Shown here one piece after another: positions 37,069 through 44,828 of a stretch of DNA of 64,000 nucleotides. Positions within the stretch are counted from its first letter, which is position 1, and every line of letters starts with the position of its first letter. The translations under genes were made by a program, and so were the position numbers. The stretch covers positions 1,364,001 through 1,428,000 of the forward strand of contig NZ_CP123229.1 in assembly GCF_029855125.1 (NCBI RefSeq). The letters are read 5' to 3'. The DNA comes from Methylocapsa sp. D3K7 (GTDB taxonomy: Bacteria > Pseudomonadota > Alphaproteobacteria > Rhizobiales > Beijerinckiaceae). A model generated the notes under the pieces. It worked only from the letters and a program-made list of their open reading frames with translations. It was not told the DNA's origin and did not search any database.

Positions 37069-38388
37069 ATGAACGCTAAGACTCTGACCGAAGTGGCCGG
37101 ACTGACACGCCGCTCATTCATTGGTTCGACCGCTAGCCTTGGCGGCACCGCCGCGCTCACCCTGGCCGCGCAGAGCGCGTTTCCGGCCGGTGTTTTCGCC
37201 GAAACAGCCGGCCCTGAGGTGACGAAAGTGGTCCTCGGCTTCATCGCACTGACCGATGCCGCCCCCCTGATCATCGCCAAGGAAAAAGGTCTGTTCGATA
37301 AGCATGGGCTGACCGGCGTCGAAGTCAATAAGCAAGCTTCGTGGGGCGCTACGCGGGACAATCTCGTCCTTGGCTCGGAGTCAAATGGGATTGACGGGGC
37401 ACATATCCTCTCGCCGATGCCCTATCTGATCTCGGCCGGCAAGGTCACGCAAAACAACGTGCCGGTGCCGATGTATCTCCTCGCGCGGCTCAATTACGAC
37501 AGCCAGGGAATCTCGGTTTCCAATGAATATAAGGATTCAAAAGCCGGTCTCGATTCCGCGCCGCTAAAAGAGATCTTCGCCAAGAAGAAAGCCGACGGCA
37601 AGGATGTGAAGATCGCCATGACGTTCCCGGGCGGCACCCATGATTTGTGGATCCGCTATTGGCTCGCCGCCGGCGGCATCGACCCCGACAAGGACGTATC
37701 CACGATCGTTGTGCCGCCGCCGCAGATGGTGGCCAATATGAAGGTCGGCAATATGGATGCCTTCTGTGTCGGCGAGCCGTGGAACGAGCAACTCGTCAAC
37801 CAGGGAATTGGATTTACAGCCTGCACGACGGGCGAAATCTGGAAGCGGCACCCCGAAAAAGCACTCGGTATGCGGGCCGCTTGGGTCGATAAAAATCCAA
37901 AAGCCGCGAAGGCCGTTCTCATGGCCGTGATGGAAGCGCAGCAATGGTGCGACAAAACTGAAAACAAAGAAGAAATGGCGGCAATTCTCGGTAAGCGCCA
38001 ATGGTTCAACGTTCCCACCGCCGACGTGCTCGGCCGGCTGAAGGGAGATATCAACTACGGCAATGGCCGGGTTGCAAAAGGCACTGGCCTGCAGATGAAA
38101 TTCTGGGCGGGCGGGGTGTCCTATCCGTTCAAGAGCCATGATACATGGTTCGTGGCCGAGGATATCCGTTGGGGCAAGTTCGAACCTTCGACCGATATCA
38201 AGGCGCTGGTCGATAAGGTCAACCGCGAGGATCTTTGGCGCGATGCCGCCAAGGCGCTTAATGCGAGCGCGGCTGACGTGCCGAAATCAACGTCGCGCGG
38301 CAAGGAGACCTTCTTCGACGGAAAGGTCTTCGATCCGGCAAACCCTTCCGAATATCTGAAAAGCCTTGCGATCAAGCGGGTCGCATGA
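37069..38388 (+). CDS. nrtA: Nitrate ABC transporter, substrate-binding protein
   Basis: This 439-residue protein has a Tat-type signal (LTRRSFIGSTASLGGTAAL). The mature NrtA/CmpA fold shows KVVLGFIALTDAAPLIIAKE, GTHDLWIRYWLAAGGIDPDK, VVPPPQMVANMKVGNMDAF and CVGEPWNEQLVNQ. It captures nitrate (perhaps nitrite) in the periplasm for the NrtBC complex. ATG 37069 follows the AAGGAG box at 37056-37061. It is the first gene of a seven-gene operon controlled by the leader just upstream. Confidence 0.95.
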   Translation: MNAKTLTEVAGLTRRSFIGSTASLGGTAALTLAAQSAFPAGVFAETAGPEVTKVVLGFIALTDAAPLIIAKEKGLFDKHGLTGVEVNKQASWGATRDNLVLGSESNGIDGAHILSPMPYLISAGKVTQNNVPVPMYLLARLNYDSQGISVSNEYKDSKAGLDSAPLKEIFAKKKADGKDVKIAMTFPGGTHDLWIRYWLAAGGIDPDKDVSTIVVPPPQMVANMKVGNMDAFCVGEPWNEQLVNQGIGFTACTTGEIWKRHPEKALGMRAAWVDKNPKAAKAVLMAVMEAQQWCDKTENKEEMAAILGKRQWFNVPTADVLGRLKGDINYGNGRVAKGTGLQMKFWAGGVSYPFKSHDTWFVAEDIRWGKFEPSTDIKALVDKVNREDLWRDAAKALNASAADVPKSTSRGKETFFDGKVFDPANPSEYLKSLAIKRVA

Positions 38389-38428
38389 CGCCCCAGACTC
38401 AAGAATTCAACGAACGACGGAGATTCCC

Positions 38429-39334
38429 ATGTCCTTTACCGGCTCGCCACAAGACTCAAGCACCGCAACGGCGGCCGTAGAGACTTCGATCCAATCATCC
38501 GTCGGCGATAGGCGGCACGTCCCTCTCATTGAGATGCCGTTTGTGAGATCAATGTTTCGATCCGCGCGGCGCAATCTCGTGCCGCCGTTGATCACTTTCA
38601 TATTGATCCTGATCGCCTGGCAGATTCTTTGCTCGCGGCCGGGCGCCACCCTCCCATCCCCCACCGTCGTTTGGTCGGAAGCTGGTGATCTGATCAAGCA
38701 TCCTTTCTTCAACAATGGACCGCAGGATATAGGGCTTGGCTGGCGCGTGCTGGTCTCGGTCCAGCGCGTCATGGTTGGCTTCGGCTTCGCCGCCGTCGCC
38801 GGCGTGCTCCTCGGCACGCTCGTCGGACAATCCATCTGGGCGATGCGCGGGCTCGATCCGATCTTTCAAGTCCTTCGCACGGTGCCCCCTCTCGCGTGGC
38901 TGCCGCTCGCGCTCGCGGCATTCCGCGACAGCAACCCGTCAGCAATTTTCGTGATCTTCATCACGAGCATCTGGCCGATCATCATCAACACCGCCGTCGG
39001 TGTTCGAAACATTCCGCAGGATTACCGTAACGTCGCGAAAGTGCTTCGGCTCAACCCGTTTGAGTTCTTCACCAAGATCATGGTCCCGTCCGCCGCGCCT
39101 TATATCTTCACCGGGCTGCGGATCGGAATAGGGCTCGCGTGGCTCGCGATCGTGGCAGCGGAAATGCTGACCGGTGGTGTTGGCATCGGCTTCTTCATCT
39201 GGGACGCCTGGAATTCCTCGCGGCTGCCCGACATCATAGTCGCGCTCGGCTACATCGGGGTGACTGGTTTCGTACTCGACCGCATCGTGGGTGCGATCGG
39301 CAGATTCGTTACGCGCGGCACCGTCGCAAATTAA
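38429..39334 (+). CDS. nrtB: Nitrate ABC transporter, permease
   Basis: This 301-residue protein has about six membrane helices after a 50-residue cytoplasmic N-terminus (Ser/Thr-rich). The EAA-loop region NVAKVLRLNPFEFFTKIMVP contacts the ATPase, and TVPPLAWLPLALAAF is conserved in the NrtB/SsuC group. It forms the membrane channel of the nitrate transporter. It lies 40 bp after nrtA. Confidence 0.94.
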   Translation: MSFTGSPQDSSTATAAVETSIQSSVGDRRHVPLIEMPFVRSMFRSARRNLVPPLITFILILIAWQILCSRPGATLPSPTVVWSEAGDLIKHPFFNNGPQDIGLGWRVLVSVQRVMVGFGFAAVAGVLLGTLVGQSIWAMRGLDPIFQVLRTVPPLAWLPLALAAFRDSNPSAIFVIFITSIWPIIINTAVGVRNIPQDYRNVAKVLRLNPFEFFTKIMVPSAAPYIFTGLRIGIGLAWLAIVAAEMLTGGVGIGFFIWDAWNSSRLPDIIVALGYIGVTGFVLDRIVGAIGRFVTRGTVAN

Positions 39335-39345
39335 AGGAGAGCCTC

Positions 39346-40143
39346 ATGGCGCGTTCCTACCTCAAAATCGATCATGTCACGAAATGTTTTTCGCGCAACG
39401 GCACGACGTCGGAAGTGTTGAAGGATGTCGATCTGGCAATCGAGCGTGGACAGTACGTCTCCATCATCGGCCATTCCGGTTGCGGCAAGTCAACGCTTCT
39501 CAACCTTGTAGCCGGCCTCACCGGCGTAACCGAAGGCGTCATCTTGCTTGAAGAGCGCGAGGTTGATAGTCCCGGTCCCGATCGGGCGATTGTCTTCCAA
39601 AACCATAGTCTGCTGCCCTGGCTCACGGTCTACGGAAATGTGCGACTCGCCGTCGACAAAGTGTTCCGGGGCAAGAAGTCGCGCGCCGAGCGGCATCAAT
39701 GGACCATGCACAATCTAGATCTCGTGCAGATGACGCATGCCAAGGATAAGCAGCCCTCCGAGATTTCCGGCGGCATGAAGCAGCGCGTCGGCATTGCCCG
39801 TGCGCTCGCCATGGAACCGAAGGTCCTGCTCCTTGACGAGCCTTTCGGTGCACTGGACGCACTCACGCGCGCCCATTTGCAAGACAGCGTCATGCGTATC
39901 CATGCAACTCTGAAAAATACCGTCATCATGATCACGCATGACGTCGACGAGGCCGTGCTGCTTTCCGACCGTATCGTCATGATGACGAACGGTCCGTCGG
40001 CAAGGATCGGCGAGGTGCTCGATGTACCGCTCGAACGGCCGCGCCAGCGGCTCGATCTCGCGACTGATGATACCTACATCCACACCCGAGAAAGCGTTTT
40101 GAAATTCCTTTATGAACGCCACCAGTTTGTCGAGGCCGCATAA
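39346..40143 (+). CDS. nrtC: Nitrate ABC transporter, ATPase
   Basis: This 265-residue ATPase has GHSGCGKSTLLNLVAGLTG (Walker A), a Q-loop at IVFQNHSLLPWL, EISGGMKQRVGIARAL (signature), VLLLDEPFGALDALTR (Walker B/D-loop) and ITHDVDEAV (switch His). It lacks the NrtA-like C-terminal domain that long NrtC proteins carry, so it is of the NrtD type in length. ATG 39346 follows AAGGAGAG, 11 bp after nrtB. Confidence 0.95.
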   Translation: MARSYLKIDHVTKCFSRNGTTSEVLKDVDLAIERGQYVSIIGHSGCGKSTLLNLVAGLTGVTEGVILLEEREVDSPGPDRAIVFQNHSLLPWLTVYGNVRLAVDKVFRGKKSRAERHQWTMHNLDLVQMTHAKDKQPSEISGGMKQRVGIARALAMEPKVLLLDEPFGALDALTRAHLQDSVMRIHATLKNTVIMITHDVDEAVLLSDRIVMMTNGPSARIGEVLDVPLERPRQRLDLATDDTYIHTRESVLKFLYERHQFVEAA

Positions 40144-40170
40144 ATTCGTATCCCTCGGGAGGTCAGGCAC

Positions 40171-41388
40171 ATGGGTGAGCCCCTCGTTGTCATCGGAAAC
40201 GGAATGGCCGCGACGCGCTTCGTCGACGAACTGATGCAGAACGCGCTTGGCCGTTATAGCGTGATTGTCGTCGGCGCGGAACCGCGGCTCTCCTACAACC
40301 GCGTCCTCTTGTCTTCTCTGCTTGCGGGTGAGATTGACGAGGCGGCGATCGAATTGAAGCCGCGCGAATGGTGGAGCGGGCGCGGCGTCACAACTCTCGA
40401 TGGACAGGCTGTTGTTTCGATCGAGCGCGCTTCTCAAACGGTGACACTCGCGAATGGGCTGAGCTTTCCCTATTCAAAGCTCGTCTTGGCGACCGGCTCG
40501 CAACCCATAATGCTTGCAAAGCCAGGCATGGATCTTCAAAATGTCCTTAGCTTCCGGGATCTTGCCGATGTCGCCGCGATGCGCGGCTTGATGCGGAAGG
40601 GTGCCCGCGCGGTGGTAATCGGCGGCGGTCTTCTCGGCCTGGAAGCCGCCTATGGCCTTGCCAAGGCAGGCGTGAAAGTGACGCTAGTTCATTTGATGGA
40701 CCGCTTAATGGAGCGTCAGCTCGATCAGCGCGCGGCGGCCCTCCTGACTCATGCGATCGCCGCCAAGGGCGTCGAGGTGCTGCTCGGCGCCGATACAAAG
40801 CAAGTGTTGGGCGAAGATCGAGTTACGGGTCTCGAACTCAATTGCGGGCGGATCGTTCAATCCGATTTCGTAGTCTGCGCGGTCGGTATCCGGCCGCGGG
40901 CGCAACTCGCGCGCGATGCGGGCCTCACGGTCAATCGCGGCATTATCGTTGACGACGGGCTCGCTACCAGCGATCCCAATGTCTTCGCAATTGGCGAATG
41001 TGCCGAACATCGAGGCGTTGTGTACGGTCTCGTCGAACCAGCCTATGAACAGGCGAAGGTCTTGGCGCGCAAACTCTCCGGAGACTCTTCGGCTTCATAC
41101 GCGGGATCGATCCTTGCAACAAATTTGAAGGTGTCTGGAGTGAGTTTGTTTTCGGCCGGGGAATTTATGGAAAGCTCATCGAACGATGTCCTCCTTTTCG
41201 AGGATCATGGCACCGGAGTTTATAAAAAGCTCGTCATCGAGAATGATAGACTCAAGGGCGCAGTTCTGTTTGGCGATACGGCGGACGGCCTTTGGTACCA
41301 GGGTCTCATTCGCGAAGGCGCTGACGTTTCGCATTTGCGCGATGTGCTTGCCTTCGGGCCAGCGCTCGCTCTCCCGCAAGCCGCGTGA
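40171..41388 (+). CDS. NAD(P)H/FAD oxidoreductase of nitrate assimilation
   Basis: This 405-residue flavoprotein has two Rossmann folds: VVIGNGMAATRFVDEL (FAD) and VVIGGGLLGLEAAYGLAKAG (NAD(P)H). It also has LVLATGSQPI and the FAD-contact Asp region DPNVFAIGECAEH. It corresponds in size and order to the N-terminal part of NirB and to the Flp/NasB electron-transfer proteins of nitrate clusters. There is no BFD-like or Rieske cysteine cluster in it. It probably passes electrons from NAD(P)H to the nitrate reductase, whose own BFD domain is the likely acceptor. That is inference. Confidence 0.85.
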   Translation: MGEPLVVIGNGMAATRFVDELMQNALGRYSVIVVGAEPRLSYNRVLLSSLLAGEIDEAAIELKPREWWSGRGVTTLDGQAVVSIERASQTVTLANGLSFPYSKLVLATGSQPIMLAKPGMDLQNVLSFRDLADVAAMRGLMRKGARAVVIGGGLLGLEAAYGLAKAGVKVTLVHLMDRLMERQLDQRAAALLTHAIAAKGVEVLLGADTKQVLGEDRVTGLELNCGRIVQSDFVVCAVGIRPRAQLARDAGLTVNRGIIVDDGLATSDPNVFAIGECAEHRGVVYGLVEPAYEQAKVLARKLSGDSSASYAGSILATNLKVSGVSLFSAGEFMESSSNDVLLFEDHGTGVYKKLVIENDRLKGAVLFGDTADGLWYQGLIREGADVSHLRDVLAFGPALALPQAA

Positions 41389-41397
41389 GGCATTTCG

Positions 41398-43188
41398 ATG
41401 TCCGGCGATTTCACCCCTGAACAGAAGCGTTATCTTGAAGGCTTTGTCTCTGGCGTTCAGGCGCGCGGCGGCAATGGCTTTTCGGCTTCGCCGTCTGTTT
41501 CGACACCAGTGCAAGAGCCAAAACCCATGGGCCCCGACGCGCCCCACCTCTTGGCTCAGGACGAAACGATCAAGGCAGGCAAGAAACTTGTGGACCAGGA
41601 AAAGTGGAAACGCGAAGAGCACCCGTTTGACGCCTATCAGAAACTGCGTGGGCAGGCGGCGCGTGACGAATTTCCGAAGCCCGCCGACAATTTTCGCTGG
41701 CGTTATTATGGTCTCTTCTATGTCGCACCCGCGCAGGATAGCTATATGTGCCGGTTGCGTATTCCGAACGGTATTCTTTCCCATTGGCAGTTCGCGGGGG
41801 TTGCTGATCTTGCCGAAAAACTCGGTGGCGGTTTTGCGCATGTGACAACGCGCGCCAATCTGCAATTTAGAGACATCGCGGCGAAGAATGCGGTCCATGT
41901 CGTCGAGGGAATTCGGGATCTAGGCCTCACCTCGCGCGGCTCCGGCGCCGACAACATCCGCAACGTGACCGGCGACGCCACTGCCGGTATCAGCAGGCAG
42001 GAACTGATCGATACCAGGCCCTATACCCGTGCGTGGCACTTTCATATCCTGAACCAGCGCACGCTCTATGGTCTGCCCCGTAAATTCAATGTCGCATTCG
42101 ACGGCGGCGGCGCCATTCCAACGCTTGAAGACACCAATGACATCGGCTTCCAGGCCGTCGAAATCGAAGATGGCGCCGGCATTGAGCCCGGTATCTGGTT
42201 CAAGCTCATTCTCGGCGGCATTACGGGACATAAGGATCTGGCGCGTGAAACTGGCGCGATCCTTAAACCAGATGAAGCCAGCGAAGTCGCCGATGCAATC
42301 GTGCGCGTCTTCATCGCCGAAGGTGACCGGACCAACCGCAACAAAGCGCGGCTGAAATATGTTCTCGACCGCTATCTTGCCGAGAGCGGCGGCCTGGATG
42401 GCTTTCTCGCCAAGGTGGAGGGGCAACTCGGGCACCCCATCGCACGCGTCGACGCAAAGCATATTCGGCCGCGTCCCGTGCAAGACAGGCAGGCGCATAT
42501 CGGCGTGCATCCGCAAAAGCAGCCAGGCCTTTTTTATCTTGGGATTGTCCTTCCAGTCGGCAGACTAAGCTGCGCCCAGATGCGCGCGCTCGCTTCCATT
42601 GCGCATGACTTCGGCGACGGCGAACTCCGCCTCACGGTCTGGCAGAATCTTTTAATCTCGGGGATTCCTGAAGGCCACCTCAACAACGTCAAGGCGGCGG
42701 TGGAATTGGCTGGCCTCGATTGGCGGGCCTCATCGATCCGCGCTGGACTCGTCGCCTGCACCGGTTCGCGCGGCTGCAAGTTTTCCGCCGCCGACACCAA
42801 GACCCATGCGGAGGATATCGCGGCATGGTGCGAAGCGCGGGTCACGCTCGATCAGCCGGTCAACATTCATTTGACAGGCTGCCATCATTCCTGCGCTCAG
42901 CATTATATCGGCGACATCGGGCTCATCGCGGCACGGGTGAGCATTAACGATGAGGGTGACACAGTTGATGGCTATCACATTGTCGCCGGCGGGGGCTATG
43001 GCGCTAAGGGTGCGATCGGCCAAGAGATTTTGCGCGATGTGAAGGCGCAAGATGCGCCAGCGAAAGTCGAGAACCTGCTGAAGGCATATCTTGCTCATCG
43101 CACCTGCAGCGCCGAGGGTTTTCGAGATTTTTCCGCCCGCTACGATGTTGGCGCCCTTAAGAAATTCGCCGAAGGACAAGGGACATGA
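41398..43188 (+). CDS. nirA: Siroheme [4Fe-4S] nitrite reductase, NirA type
   Basis: This 596-residue protein has two ferrite-reductase-like half domains and two siroheme/4Fe-4S repeats. The cluster cysteines are Cys454 and Cys460 (CTGSRGC) and Cys495 and Cys499 (TGCHHSC). It reduces nitrite to ammonium with six electrons. The N-terminus carries FTPEQKRYLEGFVSGVQ, which resembles the WLxGF/YxxG motif at the N-terminus of CysJ-type flavoproteins, including its own neighbour. It is followed by the flavoprotein gene with a four-base overlap (ATGA). A close sulphite reductase role is less likely given the nitrate operon. Confidence 0.9.
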   Translation: MSGDFTPEQKRYLEGFVSGVQARGGNGFSASPSVSTPVQEPKPMGPDAPHLLAQDETIKAGKKLVDQEKWKREEHPFDAYQKLRGQAARDEFPKPADNFRWRYYGLFYVAPAQDSYMCRLRIPNGILSHWQFAGVADLAEKLGGGFAHVTTRANLQFRDIAAKNAVHVVEGIRDLGLTSRGSGADNIRNVTGDATAGISRQELIDTRPYTRAWHFHILNQRTLYGLPRKFNVAFDGGGAIPTLEDTNDIGFQAVEIEDGAGIEPGIWFKLILGGITGHKDLARETGAILKPDEASEVADAIVRVFIAEGDRTNRNKARLKYVLDRYLAESGGLDGFLAKVEGQLGHPIARVDAKHIRPRPVQDRQAHIGVHPQKQPGLFYLGIVLPVGRLSCAQMRALASIAHDFGDGELRLTVWQNLLISGIPEGHLNNVKAAVELAGLDWRASSIRAGLVACTGSRGCKFSAADTKTHAEDIAAWCEARVTLDQPVNIHLTGCHHSCAQHYIGDIGLIAARVSINDEGDTVDGYHIVAGGGYGAKGAIGQEILRDVKAQDAPAKVENLLKAYLAHRTCSAEGFRDFSARYDVGALKKFAEGQGT

Positions 43189-44828
43189 ACGCCATTTCGC
43201 GTCCGCCACAGACCGCACCCATGATTCCGGAAAATGCACCGTTTTCTACCGAACAGCGCGCCTGGCTGAATGGATTCTTCGCGGGCCTTCTTACAACCGA
43301 TTCGCAAGGCGGCACCGCCCTCCCCGCACAGGAAAGCGCGGCGCTTGCCGCCGCTTTTGCGACGCAATCCGTGGCGCCCGAGCTTGAAGACGATGGTGCC
43401 CCCTGGCACGATCAAACATTGCTTCTCGCCGACCGGATGAAGCTTGCAGAAGGCCGTCCGCTCCCACGCCGCATGATGGCCGCAATGGCGCAACAGGACT
43501 GCGGTCAATGCGGCTATAATTGCGAGGATTATGCCAATGCCATCGCCTCGCAATCTGAAGACCGCCTGAATCTTTGTGTGCCCGGCGCCAAAGAAACTGC
43601 CCGCACGCTCAAAATCCTGATCGAAGAGATGGGTGGAGGCGCGACCGACCCGGACGAAGCCAAGGCAAAAGCTGACGCCAAGGCCGCCAGTAAGGCTCTT
43701 GACGTTGATGTCCGTCTAGGGCGTTCGCGGAATACTCCGGCTGAGGCCGTATTCATCGCCCGCAAAAGGCTAAATAAGGAAGGGTCGGAAAAAGCGACAT
43801 ATCACGTCGAATTCGATATTTCGGATGCAGGCCTTGATTATGAACCGGGGGATAGTTTTGGCATCTTTCCGGCGAATGGCGATGATCTCGTGAGCCGTGT
43901 CATTGACGCGATCGGCGCACCGCAGAATTTTCCCATCGCCGGTAAAACGCTCCGGCAAGTGCTCCGCGAGGATGTTTCGCTCGGCCTCGCGCCGGACATG
44001 TTGTTCGAACTCATCTCTTATATCACCGGCGGTGTGGCACGCACAAAGGCAAAAGCCTTGGCGAAAGGGGAAGATCCAGACGGCGACGCCGCTACCCTTG
44101 ATGTGCTGGCGGCGCTCGAGAAATTCAACCGTCTGAGACCCGATCCAGAAGCGTTCGTCGAAGCCTTGGAACCGTTGCAACCAAGGCTCTATTCCATCGC
44201 GTCTTCGCATAAGGCAGGACCAGGACGCGTCGCGCTCACTGTTGATCATGTGCGCTATGCGATCGATGGGCGCGAGCGGCTTGGGGTCGCCTCGACCTTT
44301 GCTGGGGCGACATTGCGTCCCGGCGACAAGATTAAAGCCTATGTCCAGCGCGCCCATGATTTCGCCCTCCCGGCGGACGGGAACACGCCCATCATCATGG
44401 TCGGACCTGGCACCGGGGTCGCGCCTTTCCGGGCGTTTTTGCAAGAACGCATGGCGGCCCATGCCAAGAGTCCCGCCTGGTTGTTCTTCGGCCACCAAAA
44501 GCGCAACACCGATTTTTTCTACGAGGACGAATTGTCGGGCTTCCAGGCGGCAGGCACGCTGTCAAAACTCTCGCTGGCCTGGTCGCGCGATGGCGAGAAC
44601 AAAGTGTATGTGCAAGACAAGATGCGCGAGGACGCCGCCGAACTTTGGTCATGGCTCAGCAAGGGCGCTCATTTCTATATATGCGGCGATGCCAAGCGCA
44701 TGGCAGCTGACGTCGATGCAACGCTCATCCAAATCTGCGCCGACCACGGCAAGATGGACGCCGCCGCCGCCAAGGCTTTCGTGAAGGAACTTCGGGCGCA
44801 ACACCGCTATCAGGCGGACGTCTATTGA
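43185..44828 (+). CDS. CysJ-like FAD/NADP diaphorase with [4Fe-4S] domain
   Basis: This 547-residue protein has three parts. The N-terminal helix motif FSTEQRAWLNGFFAGL (about residues 20-36) is found in sulphite reductase flavoproteins. A PF04060-type iron-sulphur domain follows, with Cys106, Cys109, Cys113 and Cys131 (CGQCGYNCEDYAN, NLCVPG). The last part is a CYPOR-like FAD/NADP module, with PRLYSIASS for FAD, MVGPGTGVAPFRAFLQER for NADP and a C-terminal VY. The flavodoxin-like FMN domain of CysJ is absent and the Fe-S domain takes its place. It likely feeds NADPH electrons to NirA. Both neighbours overlap it (ATGA with nirA, TGATG with nasA). Confidence 0.85.
   Translation: MNAISRPPQTAPMIPENAPFSTEQRAWLNGFFAGLLTTDSQGGTALPAQESAALAAAFATQSVAPELEDDGAPWHDQTLLLADRMKLAEGRPLPRRMMAAMAQQDCGQCGYNCEDYANAIASQSEDRLNLCVPGAKETARTLKILIEEMGGGATDPDEAKAKADAKAASKALDVDVRLGRSRNTPAEAVFIARKRLNKEGSEKATYHVEFDISDAGLDYEPGDSFGIFPANGDDLVSRVIDAIGAPQNFPIAGKTLRQVLREDVSLGLAPDMLFELISYITGGVARTKAKALAKGEDPDGDAATLDVLAALEKFNRLRPDPEAFVEALEPLQPRLYSIASSHKAGPGRVALTVDHVRYAIDGRERLGVASTFAGATLRPGDKIKAYVQRAHDFALPADGNTPIIMVGPGTGVAPFRAFLQERMAAHAKSPAWLFFGHQKRNTDFFYEDELSGFQAAGTLSKLSLAWSRDGENKVYVQDKMREDAAELWSWLSKGAHFYICGDAKRMAADVDATLIQICADHGKMDAAAAKAFVKELRAQHRYQADVY

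Noticed and set aside
41398..43188. nirA as a sulphite reductase (cysI)
   Set aside because: The siroheme/Fe-S motifs fit both families, but the gene lies inside a complete nitrate uptake and reduction operon with no sulphur genes nearby.
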